DNA of 64,000 nt from Sideroxydans sp. (GCA_016124455.1 WGNQ01000002.1:62001-126000), one strand, 5' to 3'; positions 35,216 to 46,050 are shown, counted from the stretch's first letter. Program-made: numbers and translations. Notes: generated from the letters alone by a model not told the origin.

Positions 35216-35362
35216 TTAGTGTTTTATAAGTGCAAAATACGCAGCAGCACATACTCCAGCCACACTCACAATGCGAAATATTATTTCTCGATTGGCTTTC
35301 GATTTTCCGCCAAATGACAGTGCCAATATCATGGCGATAAAAGCACCAAGACCAGCAATCAC
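35216..35362 (-). CDS. Possible 48-aa double-helix membrane protein, start uncertain
   Basis: With a GTG start the frame encodes two hydrophobic segments (IAGLGAFIAMILALSF and IVSVAGVCAAAYFALI) joined by a basic loop (GGKSKANREIIFR), a believable small membrane protein or the C-terminal end of a larger one. No ribosome-binding site or ATG lies at a good place, so it may be a remnant. The frame is open about 13 codons further upstream. Confidence 0.35.
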   Translation of the reverse strand: MIAGLGAFIAMILALSFGGKSKANREIIFRIVSVAGVCAAAYFALIKH

Positions 35363-35459
35363 AGCAAAACTTAAACACTCGACTTCAAGTGCTCCATAGC
35401 TTCAGTAGCTGCTAGTGGAAGCATCATATCTCCTACAAGTTAGTGTCCATAGTAACTAT

Positions 35460-35501
35460 TGTGATGCTGACCCCATTAGCTGTGATGCTGACCCCATTAA
35501 C
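35460..35501 (+). repeat. Two tandem copies of a 21-bp unit
   Basis: TGTGATGCTGACCCCATTA followed by GC in the first copy and AC in the second, one mismatch in 21. Copies at 35460-35480 and 35481-35501. Confidence 0.85.
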
Positions 35502-35643
35502 CTGTGTCAGGATTTCGCGCAGGCCGGATTGTGTCGTGTCATTCATGTTGTGGAAAAGCTGTTCTCGATTATTAATATTTTATGTTTTGCACGCGCAGAT
35601 CAATGAGGTCTCCATTGATTTCCCCCAAAGCTAACATCATTAG

Positions 35644-36180
35644 TTATTTGAACTTGAAATTGGGGCCTGAGTGGAGCATTAAGACTTCATGGAGTTTTAC
35701 CACGTTTACACCTAAAGCTTTTGCAGCATCTGGCAACATTACTCTCGCCTGACTTTCGGGCGACGACCTCTCATTGGACACGATCTCAAACCCATGCGCG
35801 CTTGCATAGGCAACAAGCCAAGAATCCGCAGTCTTTTCTTTAGCAAAAACCTCCAAGGCTTTGGCCACTTTACTATGTTTCTTCCCTACCACCCATCCAG
35901 TATTTGCCCATTGCTGGATTTCAACGTACTTATCAAGACAAATTGAATCACTCTTTGAAGGCAGGATGAAACCCTCATGTTCTCCAACAAAGTCTCGCAA
36001 ATAATCCCCCTCATTGCCAAGCATTAGCTCATCAGCTACCCTGTCAATCGTAAAAAACACGCCCTTCTGATTTCCAGTAACAAGCCAGTCCCAAAAGGCA
36101 GGGCAGAAATCAGGGGCATAGTGGGTCTTTTTTGCCACAATGAGCGAATCAGAATCAAATAAAAACCTCTTCTGACTCAT
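35644..36180 (-). CDS. DUF4411-family PIN-like protein, probable toxin
   Basis: 178 aa. The start KRFLFDSDSLIVAKKTHYAPDFCPAFWDWL gives the first acidic residues of a PIN-like RNase fold, with later acidic points in IDRVADEL and KTADSWLVAYASAHG; SNERSSPESQARVMLPDAAKALGV is typical of the DUF4411 family. Such proteins are partnered with Xre-COG2856 peptidases in predicted toxin-antitoxin modules, and here the partner gene overlaps by 4 bases upstream. Base composition is clearly more AT-rich than the neighbouring DNA, suggesting transfer. Confidence 0.8.
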   Translation of the reverse strand: MSQKRFLFDSDSLIVAKKTHYAPDFCPAFWDWLVTGNQKGVFFTIDRVADELMLGNEGDYLRDFVGEHEGFILPSKSDSICLDKYVEIQQWANTGWVVGKKHSKVAKALEVFAKEKTADSWLVAYASAHGFEIVSNERSSPESQARVMLPDAAKALGVNVVKLHEVLMLHSGPNFKFK

Positions 36181-37331
36181 ATCAAAGACACCAGCTTTGC
36201 AGCACTAGCATTCAATAAAATAGAAGCTTCACTGGGTCCCATTCTGCCACTCGAAACTAGCTCGGCTACCGTTCTTGTAAGGCGACGACTATTTTTTATA
36301 GGAACAGTTACGGACAACGGAAGGCGTAGTTCTTTTTCACTTTCCTTATCTCTACGCTTCTTCTCACGCACTCTTTCTAACACTTCAGCGTATATGTCGT
36401 TATAAGTCTGCTGAAGTATTTTATGATTCGTCAAAGCTACTCTAGCAATTACAAGTTCACTGACTTTATATCGTCTGTTTAATGCAGAAATTTTGTCCCT
36501 AAACTCACCATCAATGGAATCCCAATCCCGCAGAAAATCTTTTTGGGGAACAAGAACCTCTGCAGCTATAGCATTGCATCTAATTTCATTCTTATTTAAG
36601 GAGCTTACTGCAACATCAGATACACCAGACTCGCCCAGCCAAATATGGGCTAACTCATGAGCCAATGTAAAAATATTGGCGTATTTCGCATCACTACCAT
36701 TAATAAAAATTGCCGGGGCGTACTCGTCAGAAATAACAAATCCTCGAAACTCTTCTGGATCTAGCTTCCTTTTAGTGGAATTAACAACAACACTATTCTT
36801 AAATACAAGAATCCCTGCTTCTTCGCAAAGATTAGAAAGCATCGATAAATAGTCTTCTGGATTAACTTTTCGACCTGCAATATTGGCAAGACCTAATGTC
36901 TTTCTTATATCCTCTGCAATGTCATGGGGTTTTATAGTTTCATTTCCGCGATACTTTCCTACAAAGTGCAATTTCGCCGCATCCACACTCAGCAAATAGT
37001 CCCGATACCAAGATTGTTTATGTTCAATATCCTTGTAAATATCGATGAAGTTTTCACTTAGGGGCTGATTATGCTTAGCTGTCCTAAAATCGACCAACTT
37101 GCGGTCTGGTGTATATCGCTCGGGAGGTGTCTCTAAGAATAGGAAACCAAATGGTATCTTGGCGTACTCCGAAAATTTCCTAATTTGAGCAATTGTTAAC
37201 TGGCCGCTTGCAATGTGGGATACCGTTTCATCCTTTGCATAAAGCATATGGGCGAACTCAGGCAGGCTGCTTCCGGCTTTACTTGCAGCCCATTCCAACG
37301 TTTTAATACTTAATTGCAAAGTACGTTGCAT
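36177..37331 (-). CDS. Xre-type HTH plus ImmA/IrrE (COG2856) metallopeptidase, probable antitoxin
   Basis: 384 aa. N-terminal helix-turn-helix-like region (LPEFAHMLYAKDETVSHIASGQLTIAQIRKFSEYA in pieces, about 24-60) and a central gluzincin-type domain with the zinc motif TLAHELAHIWLG (HELAH, around residue 222) and a downstream EIRCNAIAAEVLVP with the third ligand Glu. The C-terminal 80 residues are charged (EKKRRDKESEKELR). In the family the peptidase or HTH part is thought to neutralise or regulate the adjacent toxin. First gene of the module, AT-rich like its partner. Confidence 0.85.
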   Translation of the reverse strand: MQRTLQLSIKTLEWAASKAGSSLPEFAHMLYAKDETVSHIASGQLTIAQIRKFSEYAKIPFGFLFLETPPERYTPDRKLVDFRTAKHNQPLSENFIDIYKDIEHKQSWYRDYLLSVDAAKLHFVGKYRGNETIKPHDIAEDIRKTLGLANIAGRKVNPEDYLSMLSNLCEEAGILVFKNSVVVNSTKRKLDPEEFRGFVISDEYAPAIFINGSDAKYANIFTLAHELAHIWLGESGVSDVAVSSLNKNEIRCNAIAAEVLVPQKDFLRDWDSIDGEFRDKISALNRRYKVSELVIARVALTNHKILQQTYNDIYAEVLERVREKKRRDKESEKELRLPLSVTVPIKNSRRLTRTVAELVSSGRMGPSEASILLNASAAKLVSLI

Positions 37332-37561
37332 AGAATTACTTAGTGCGACATATGATCCACTGGAATTTCATATCGATTATCCACCTAATTATTACCAGCA
37401 CAACAATCTATTATTGTTACGCTTTACTACCTGATTTTCTGATAAATAAAATTCTCTTATTTACAGCCTAAGCAAACTGCTTATGACGACGCCGCTTCAA
37501 TCATAACTTTTCATTCACCCAGCGCAACCGATTCGTGAACGCACAAGCATGTGCTGAATAA

Positions 37562-39226
<1,665 letters not shown>

Positions 39227-39264
39227 AATTTTTTCGTGGTTACCGGTTAATCAATAAACAGTCT

Positions 39265-40542
39265 TCAGGCGCTCACGCAATTGCGCCCATTATTCTTGGA
39301 TTCGTACAATTTTCGGTCTGCTTCCTCAAGCATCTGTTCGTAGCTGAGTTCAAACGGAGCCGTAAAAGTGGCGACGCCAAAGCTGGCAGTGACAGTATAC
39401 GGCTTACCTGAAAACTCAAACTGCAGTTGCTCGACCTCCTCCCGAATGGCCTCGGCCTGCGAGGCGGCAAGCTTGTTCGAGGCGCCTTTCAGCACCAGCA
39501 GGAATTCTTCGCCGCCAAGGCGGAACGCAAAATCGGTGGCGCGAATCGTATCACTGGCCGCATGCGCCACCCTTGCCAGCACTTCGTCACCAGCAAGGTG
39601 GCCGTATTGGTCATTGATGCGTTTGAAATGGTCAATATCCATCATTACCAGCGACAGCGCATATTGCTCGGTCTCGGCCAGCAGTGCTTCGCGGCGCAAC
39701 ATCGGATGCAGCGAGTGACGTGTCAGCATGCCGGTCAGCTGGTCCTTGGTCAATTTCTTAACCAGCGAATTGCTGGAGGCAATAGTAACCACGTTGGTCA
39801 GCATCAACGACAGCTTGTAGATACTCAACAGATCGCGGTACAGCGGCAGCACCTCCTCGTAGCTGTGGGTCTCTATAAAGAAAAAGATGTTGCGCGCATC
39901 CAGTTCCATGCGTCCGGCGATGTCGAGCGCATAATCAAGCAGCACCTGATCTCCATGGGTTGCCATTTTGACCGCCTCAATGGTTTCCGCCGGCATGTGC
40001 AACGCCGGTGCAGCCTTACGGTTTTCCATCTTGATCGCAAATAGCACGTTTTTCAGCCAGATCATGCGCTCGATAGCCAGCGCGGTATCGATGTCCGAAG
40101 CGCGTTGCACATGAGTCAGGTATAGGTCGATATCGGCGATATCGGCCTTCAGCATCTTGTTCAGATAGCCCTTGGCAGTATAGGCACGTACCTGTTTGAA
40201 AAAGTGGAAAGTTGCATCCATCAATGCTACCGGCTCACCGTGCGCAACAATACTGTGTATCAGCCCTTCTTCCAGCAAGTGCATGCCGAACACGTAATCG
40301 ACATACGGCACCTTGAGCTCGTAGTGCATCTCGCCAAGGGTAATGTAACGCTCGCGCACATCCTCATCGGAAGCCGTTATCGTGTCGAGCAGAAATGCTT
40401 TCTGGCGTTCGATCAGCGAACGGATATGCGCCTCGTCGCGAAAAAATCCGGATAAATCCTTGCTCGACAGAATCTTGTCGTAGAATTTCTCGAACAATGC
40501 GTCCAGATCCAGCTCGGCATATTTTCTGATTAATTGCTTCAT
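39265..40542 (-). CDS. Globin-coupled diguanylate cyclase (haem oxygen sensor)
   Basis: 425 aa. N-terminal sensor globin (about 1-160) whose proximal haem ligand is His73 in TLGEMHYELKVPYVDYV, the globin-coupled-sensor pattern; a middle helical region (about 160-270); and a C-terminal GGDEF domain with LGGEEFLLVL near residue 340 and the preceding DQLTGMLTRHSL. By analogy with DosC/GReg-type proteins it should make cyclic di-GMP in response to O2 bound to haem. The ATG MKQLIRKYAEL was preferred over one 20 codons upstream, which precedes the globin fold. Upstream of ettA on the same strand, 38 bases apart. Confidence 0.92.
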   Translation of the reverse strand: MKQLIRKYAELDLDALFEKFYDKILSSKDLSGFFRDEAHIRSLIERQKAFLLDTITASDEDVRERYITLGEMHYELKVPYVDYVFGMHLLEEGLIHSIVAHGEPVALMDATFHFFKQVRAYTAKGYLNKMLKADIADIDLYLTHVQRASDIDTALAIERMIWLKNVLFAIKMENRKAAPALHMPAETIEAVKMATHGDQVLLDYALDIAGRMELDARNIFFFIETHSYEEVLPLYRDLLSIYKLSLMLTNVVTIASSNSLVKKLTKDQLTGMLTRHSLHPMLRREALLAETEQYALSLVMMDIDHFKRINDQYGHLAGDEVLARVAHAASDTIRATDFAFRLGGEEFLLVLKGASNKLAASQAEAIREEVEQLQFEFSGKPYTVTASFGVATFTAPFELSYEQMLEEADRKLYESKNNGRNCVSA

Positions 40543-40725
40543 TCCATCTTTCCCACGTCCCTGCAAAGCAAAGTTTTTCGGTTTGGCAATCAGGGGACGC
40601 AACAGAGACGTGAGTTTAACTCAATTCCCCTGCACATTTAAGGCAGCTCCCCAACCCCAGTCCAGCCCCATTTCGATGGCTCTCAAAAGATGACCGAGGC
40701 AGCCAACACAGCCTGGCCGAGCGGA

Positions 40726-41649
40726 TTATTGCCGCTTGCTGGTCAGGCTGATAATCAGCACCCCGGCCAGCACCAGCGACGAACCGGCTATCTGCAGCAG
40801 GGACAGGTTCTCGTGCAGGAAAACGTAGGCCATGTAGATGGTGCTGACCGGGCCGATGGAGCCGATCAGCGAGGCGCTGCCCGAGCCGATGCGGCGGATA
40901 GCGTAGGACAGCAGGAACACCGGCAGCACGGTGGACAGGATGGCCATGGCGAAGGCCAGTTCGTACACGCGCAGCGGCAGGCCGAGCGCAGCCGCCGGAT
41001 GGGTGACGCCGAGCTGCAACAGGCTGGCCGCGCTGGCCACCACCATCGCGTAGGCAGTGAAACGCGCGGTACCGATGCGCGCGATGGCGTGCCCCGCCCC
41101 GACCAGGTAGGTCGAATAGGACAAGGTGCTGAGGAAGACCAGCGAACCGCCGAGCACCACGCTGCCGCCCTGCTTCATCCCCACGTCGTGCAGGAACACC
41201 AGCGCGATCCCGGCATAGCTCAGCGCCATCGCCGCAAGCGTCTTCCTGCCGATGGCGCGCCGGTACAGCAGCGCCGACAGCACCACGGTCATGGTCGGAT
41301 AGAGGAACAGGATCAGGCGCTCCAGCCCGGCAGTGATGTATTGCAGCCCGAGGAAATCGAGGAAGCTGGAGAGGTAGTAACCGATCAGCCCCAGTGCCAG
41401 CACCAGCAACCAGTCGCGCCGGCCCAGCGGAGCCGCATGATGCATCCATGCCCACACTGCAACGCCGATGAAGAACGGCACCGAGAACGCCATGCGCAGC
41501 GCCAGCAGCGTGATCGCATCGACATGGTCGAGATAGGCCAGCTTGACCAGGATGGCCTTGGCCGAAAAGCCGACGGCGGCCAGCAGCGCAAAGATCACGC
41601 CGAGTATCACATCGCGATTGATTGGAACGGTTGCGGTAGTAGTTGTCAT
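40726..41649 (-). CDS. DMT-superfamily (EamA) transporter
   Basis: 307 aa with ten inner-membrane helices in two EamA halves (LLAAVGFSAKAILVKLAY at the first; FLDFLGLQYITAGLERLILFLYPTMTV at the junction of the first half). Substrate unknown. Its leader (41650-41800) contains long complementary segments that look like a regulatory RNA (separate entry), and GGTCCTGAGG just before the ATG provides the ribosome-binding site. Confidence 0.88.
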   Translation of the reverse strand: MTTTTATVPINRDVILGVIFALLAAVGFSAKAILVKLAYLDHVDAITLLALRMAFSVPFFIGVAVWAWMHHAAPLGRRDWLLVLALGLIGYYLSSFLDFLGLQYITAGLERLILFLYPTMTVVLSALLYRRAIGRKTLAAMALSYAGIALVFLHDVGMKQGGSVVLGGSLVFLSTLSYSTYLVGAGHAIARIGTARFTAYAMVVASAASLLQLGVTHPAAALGLPLRVYELAFAMAILSTVLPVFLLSYAIRRIGSGSASLIGSIGPVSTIYMAYVFLHENLSLLQIAGSSLVLAGVLIISLTSKRQ

Positions 41650-41956
41650 CCTCAGGACCCCAGGTCGTTTGGTGCGGGTCTTCGGTAACAGCAGCGCGTG
41701 GCAACATCAGCGCGGGAGACCCGCAGTTGCCAGTTCATCAGGAAATTACTTCAAGACAGGAACGAGACACCGCGGTGTGGCTGGCAGCCACAGTCGCTTG
41801 CTGACGACAGGTACGGAGAGAATTGTCTGGTGCATGTTCATGGGCGAAATATACGGGGTCGGCAAAAAACCGTCAATTCGACACGGGCGCGCTAGTGAAA
41901 TTCACGCATTTTTGCTACGGTGAGAGCCTCATTCAGCCATACCGTTCGAAAGCACC
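41650..41956. other. Long divergent intergenic region (307 bases)
   Basis: Contains the structured leader at 41673-41792 on the minus strand and otherwise nothing gene-like; the right part (41793-41956) must hold the promoter of yaiI on the plus strand and probably the promoter of the DMT leader. Confidence 0.6.
41673..41792 (-). promoter_or_regulatory. Structured leader RNA of the DMT transporter (candidate riboswitch)
   Basis: Read on the minus strand: hairpin TGTGGCT-GCC-AGCCACA (41792-41776), which overlaps the 12-base palindrome ACACCGCGGTGT (41767-41778); then TGGCAAC (41732-41726) directly followed by TGCGGGTCT (41725-41717), and further on their complements GTTGCCA (41705-41699) and AGACCCGCA (41681-41673). 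Stem order 1-2-1'-2' gives either an H-type pseudoknot or two mutually hindering folds, just ahead of a GACC-TGG-GGTC hairpin touching the ribosome-binding site. I know of no described riboswitch class with this pattern. Confidence 0.45.
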
Positions 41957-42403
41957 ATGCATATCTGGGTCGATGCCGACGCCTGCCCCGCAGTGATCAA
42001 GGACATCCTGTTCCGCGCCGCACAACGAACACAGATCATGACCATCCTGGTCGCCAACAAGCTGCTGCGCGTACCGCCCTCGCCGTTTATCCGTGCACTG
42101 CAGGTACCGGCCGGCTTCGACGTGGCGGACAACCACATCGTGCAGCAGGTGCAGGCGGGCGACCTCGTGATCACCGCCGACATTCCGCTCGCCGCACAAG
42201 TCATCGAGCGCGGCGGCCACGCCCTCAACCCGCGCGGCGAGTTCTACACCCCGGACAACATCAGCCAGCGGCTGTCCATGCGCAACTTCATGGAGGAGCT
42301 GCGCGGCAGCGGCGTGGACATTTCCGGCCCGCCGGGTTTCAGCCAGAGCGACCGCCAGGCCTTCGCCGGACAGCTGGACCGGTTTTTATCGAAGCGGCGT
42401 TAG
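41957..42403 (+). CDS. YaiI/YqxD (UPF0178) family protein
   Basis: 148 aa, standard for the family. The beginning [22 protein letters not shown] is diagnostic, with further blocks [24 protein letters not shown] and [10 protein letters not shown]. It has a PIN-like fold with conserved acidic residues ([17 protein letters not shown]), so nuclease activity is possible, but no function is established. Single gene. Confidence 0.9.
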   Translation: MHIWVDADACPAVIKDILFRAAQRTQIMTILVANKLLRVPPSPFIRALQVPAGFDVADNHIVQQVQAGDLVITADIPLAAQVIERGGHALNPRGEFYTPDNISQRLSMRNFMEELRGSGVDISGPPGFSQSDRQAFAGQLDRFLSKRR

Positions 42404-42522
42404 CCGCGTTAAATTACTTATGGCAACGGAGTTATTTTGCTGCTAGATTCATATCTGTGTGTTCAGGCGTCATCAATATCGGTGATTAACCCATGTCCCA
42501 ACATCCCGCATAGCACGCATTA

Positions 42523-45500
42523 ATGATGCTCTGCCTCCAGCCAGAATCGCATCGAAAACCAGCACCCGGCCGGCGTGTTCATGATTCTATTGCCCCCCGA
42601 TTCTGGCGTATTCTCGGCCTCACGCTTGCCCTGTCCCTGTTCTCCAGCCATGCCGCGGCACTCGTCGTTCGTGTCGGCCTGTATGAAAACAACCCGAAAA
42701 TATTCACCGACGAGAGCGGCAAGCCCGCCGGCATCCTGATCGACCTGCTGCGTGAAATTGCCGGCAAGGAAGGCTGGACGTTGTCGTTCAAGCCATGTGC
42801 ATGGCGCTCCTGCCTGGAGGAATTGGCGAGCGGCAAAATCGACCTGCTGCCCGATGTCGCCTATTCGGAAGCGCGTAACCAGCAGTTCGATTTCCACCAG
42901 ACACCGGCCCTGTACAGCTGGTCACAGGTCTATCGCCGCCATGGTGTTTCGATCACCTCCCCGCTCGACCTGAATCACAAGCGCATCGCACTGCTCGGCG
43001 GCGGCATTCAGGAACAAGGCTTCGAGGCCATGGCCAATGGCTACGGCCTGCAGGTAAAAGTGGTTCCCGCCACCTCGCTGGATGAGGCGTTCCGCCTGGC
43101 GCAGGAGGGCAAGGCTGACGCCGCTGTCTCCAACCGCCGTTTCGGCGAGCTCCATGCGTCGGCTTACCAGCTGGTCGAAACGCCCGTGATATTCCAGCCT
43201 ACCCAGCTGTACTACGCCACCGCCCATGGACGCAATGCCGAACTGCTGACGGCGATCGAGCATTACCTCGCGGCATGGGAAAAAGACCCCGCTTCCCCAT
43301 ACTACAAGATCCTCAAGCACTGGGGCGGCCATCAGCAGCCCGCATTCATCCCGCCCTATGTGTGGCGCGTGCTGCTCGCGGTGACCGGCCTGATGCTGGT
43401 GTTCCTGCTCGGCACGCTGATCCTGCGCAAGCAGGTCAGGCACAAAACCAGGCTGCTGCAGGAAAAGACCGAACACCTGCAGGCCACCATGGACGCCCTT
43501 CCCGACCTGATGTTCGAACTGGATCTAAGCGGACGCTTCCATGACTATCAGGCAAACCGATCGGAATTATTGGCGCTGCCCAAAGAGCAGTTCATCGGCA
43601 AGACACTGGCCGAAGTCATGCCGCCGGACGTGGCAAGCATCGGCATGCAGGCGCTGCGCGCGGCGGATCTGGCGGGCTGGTCTGGCGGCCAGCAATACTC
43701 GCTGGATCTCCCCCAGGGGAAATGCTGGTTTGAACTGTCGGTCGCCCGGAAACGCACCGACTCCGCCCGGGAACCGCACTTCATCGTACTGGTTCATGAC
43801 ATTACGGCAATCAAGCTGGCCGAAACAAAAGTGCAGCGCATGACCAGGCTGTATGCCGCGTTGAGCCAATGCAACCAGGCCATCGTGCGCTGTGCCAATG
43901 TAGAGGAACTGTTCCCGCAAATCTGCCGCGATGCGGTGAGTTTCGGCGGCATGCAGATGGCATGGATCGGCATGCTGGATCCGGCCTCCGGGCTGGTCAA
44001 GCCGGTGGCCTCGTCCGGCAGCGGTACCGAATATCTCGACGGCATCACCATCTCGGCGGACGGCAACCACCCCTCGGGACAGGGCCCGACCGGCATCGCG
44101 GTGCGCGAGGACCATCCGGTCTGGTGCCAGGATTTCGCCAACGATCCCAGCACCGCGCCATGGCACGAACGCGGCGGCAAGTTCGGCTGGGCCGCCTCGG
44201 CATCCGTGCCGTTACACCAGAAAGGCAAACTGGTTGGCGTGATGACCTTGTATGCCGGTGAAGTGAATGCCTTCGACGAGGCCGAGCAGAACCTGCTGGT
44301 CGAGATGGCGATGGACATCAGCTTCGCGCTCGATCGCTTCCACGACGAAGCGCAACGTACGGAAATGGAAAATCTGCTGCGCCAGTTGTCCCTCGCGGTC
44401 GAGCAGAGTCCCAGCTCGATCATGATCACCAATCTCAATGCCGAGATCATCTATACCAATATCAATTTCACCAAACAGACCGGCTATACCGCGGAAGAGG
44501 CGCTGGGCAGGAATCCGAAGATGCTGCAATCGGGCAAGACCCCCCTGCAGACTTACAAGGACTTGTGGGCGCACCTGATACGCGGCAAGACGTGGCGCGG
44601 CGAGCTGGTCAACCAGCGCAAGGATGGCAGCGAATTTATCGAATCGGCCATGATCTCGCCGGTGCGCGATTCCAATGGCCGGGTGATGAGCTACCTCGCG
44701 GTCAAGGACGACATCACCGAGAAGAAACAGGCCGAAGAGCGCATCCAGCATCTCGCGCATTTCGACCAGCTGACGGGCCTGCCCAACCGCATGCTGCTGC
44801 AGGACCACTTCAAGTATGCGCTGAGCCTGGCGCAGCGCAGCGGCGAGCACCTGGCGGTCATGTTCCTCGACCTCGACCACTTCAAGAACATCAACGACAC
44901 GCTGGGGCACAGCATCGGCGACCAGTTGCTGATGGCGGTGTCGCAGCGCATCAAGGCCGCGCTGCGCGAGGAAGACACCGTATCGCGCCTGGGCGGCGAC
45001 GAATTCATCTTCATCCTGCCCGGCACCGACGCCAACGGCGCGGCGCATGTCGCGGAAAAACTCAACCAGGCGATTTCCCAGCCTTACCAGATCGAGCAGC
45101 TCGAACTCATCAGCACCCCCTCCATCGGCATCGCCATCTATCCCGATGACGGCATGGATATGGAAACGCTGTCGAAAAATGCCGATGCCGCGATGTACCA
45201 GGTCAAGCAGTCCGGCCGCAATAATTTCCGCTTCTTCGCGCAGGAGATGCAGCTGAATTCCGCACGCAACCTGCAGTTGAGCAACGCGCTGCGGAACGTG
45301 CTGGTACGCGACCAGCTGCAGCTGCATTACCAGCCGCAGATTTCGATGCAGGACGGCCGCATCATCGGTGTCGAGGCCCTGCTGCGCTGGCACCACCCGG
45401 AACTGGGCCCGATCTCCCCTGCCGAATTCATCCCCATCGCCGAAGATGGCGGCCAGATCATCGCGATCGGCGAATGGGTATTGCGCAGCGCAGTCACGCA

Positions 45501-46044
45501 GATGCAAACCTGGATCAGGAAGGGCCTGCCGCCGATGGTGGTGGCGGTCAACCTGTCTGCGGTGCAGTTCCGCCACGCCAACCTGACGGAGATGGTTTCC
45601 GGCATCCTCGACGAAGTGGACCTGCCGGCCAACTACCTGGAACTGGAACTGACCGAGGCCGTCGCCATGGATGACCCGCCTGCCGCCATCGCCGTCATGG
45701 ACAAGCTGCACCAGCGCGGCATCCACATGTCGATCGACGACTTCGGCACCGGTTACTCCTCACTCAGCTACCTGAAGCGGTTCAAGGTGCACAAGCTGAA
45801 AATAGACCAGTCTTTCGTGCACGACATCACCGACAACCCGGAAGACAAGGCCATCGTCACCTCCATCATCAACATGGCCAGCGGTCTCGGCCTGCACACC
45901 ATAGCCGAGGGCGTGGAAACGGCGGCACAGCTCGCGTTCCTGCGGCTGCACGGCTGCGAAGAAGTGCAGGGATATTATTTCAGCAAGCCGCTGCCTGCGG
46001 ACGAGCTCGAAAACTTCGTGCGCAAATGGAGCAACTCGATCTAG
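42523..46044 (+). CDS. Multidomain cyclic-di-GMP signalling protein: SBP_bac_3 - TM - PAS - GAF - PAS - GGDEF - EAL
   Basis: 1173 aa. Signal peptide (LGLTLALSLFSSHAAA), periplasmic amino-acid-binding-protein-type domain about 48-275 (RVGLYENNPKIF), membrane helix about 281-305, PAS from about 320, GAF about 441-610, second PAS from about 618 (MITNLNAEIIYTN), GGDEF with intact LGGDEF near 824, EAL with EALLRW near 951 and DDFGTGYSSLSYLK. Both output domains keep their catalytic motifs, so it may make or degrade cyclic di-GMP depending on ligand. The periplasmic part may sense an amino acid or other small molecule. Confidence 0.93.
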   Translation: MMLCLQPESHRKPAPGRRVHDSIAPRFWRILGLTLALSLFSSHAAALVVRVGLYENNPKIFTDESGKPAGILIDLLREIAGKEGWTLSFKPCAWRSCLEELASGKIDLLPDVAYSEARNQQFDFHQTPALYSWSQVYRRHGVSITSPLDLNHKRIALLGGGIQEQGFEAMANGYGLQVKVVPATSLDEAFRLAQEGKADAAVSNRRFGELHASAYQLVETPVIFQPTQLYYATAHGRNAELLTAIEHYLAAWEKDPASPYYKILKHWGGHQQPAFIPPYVWRVLLAVTGLMLVFLLGTLILRKQVRHKTRLLQEKTEHLQATMDALPDLMFELDLSGRFHDYQANRSELLALPKEQFIGKTLAEVMPPDVASIGMQALRAADLAGWSGGQQYSLDLPQGKCWFELSVARKRTDSAREPHFIVLVHDITAIKLAETKVQRMTRLYAALSQCNQAIVRCANVEELFPQICRDAVSFGGMQMAWIGMLDPASGLVKPVASSGSGTEYLDGITISADGNHPSGQGPTGIAVREDHPVWCQDFANDPSTAPWHERGGKFGWAASASVPLHQKGKLVGVMTLYAGEVNAFDEAEQNLLVEMAMDISFALDRFHDEAQRTEMENLLRQLSLAVEQSPSSIMITNLNAEIIYTNINFTKQTGYTAEEALGRNPKMLQSGKTPLQTYKDLWAHLIRGKTWRGELVNQRKDGSEFIESAMISPVRDSNGRVMSYLAVKDDITEKKQAEERIQHLAHFDQLTGLPNRMLLQDHFKYALSLAQRSGEHLAVMFLDLDHFKNINDTLGHSIGDQLLMAVSQRIKAALREEDTVSRLGGDEFIFILPGTDANGAAHVAEKLNQAISQPYQIEQLELISTPSIGIAIYPDDGMDMETLSKNADAAMYQVKQSGRNNFRFFAQEMQLNSARNLQLSNALRNVLVRDQLQLHYQPQISMQDGRIIGVEALLRWHHPELGPISPAEFIPIAEDGGQIIAIGEWVLRSAVTQMQTWIRKGLPPMVVAVNLSAVQFRHANLTEMVSGILDEVDLPANYLELELTEAVAMDDPPAAIAVMDKLHQRGIHMSIDDFGTGYSSLSYLKRFKVHKLKIDQSFVHDITDNPEDKAIVTSIINMASGLGLHTIAEGVETAAQLAFLRLHGCEEVQGYYFSKPLPADELENFVRKWSNSI

Positions 46045-46050
46045 CCGCGA

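Larger units (their letters stand above)
35195..35643. other. Gene-poor stretch between cytochrome remnant and toxin-antitoxin module
   Basis: AT-richer than its surroundings. It holds one candidate tiny membrane-protein frame on the minus strand (35216-35362) and a 21-bp tandem repeat (35460-35501). The rest shows no convincing gene, RNA or insertion-sequence ends. Confidence 0.6.

Noticed and set aside
35013-35219. A short open frame through the cytochrome remnant as a new gene
   Set aside because: It reads the remnant in a different frame and starts within the copied upstream region; similarity to the intact cytochrome locus explains the sequence better.
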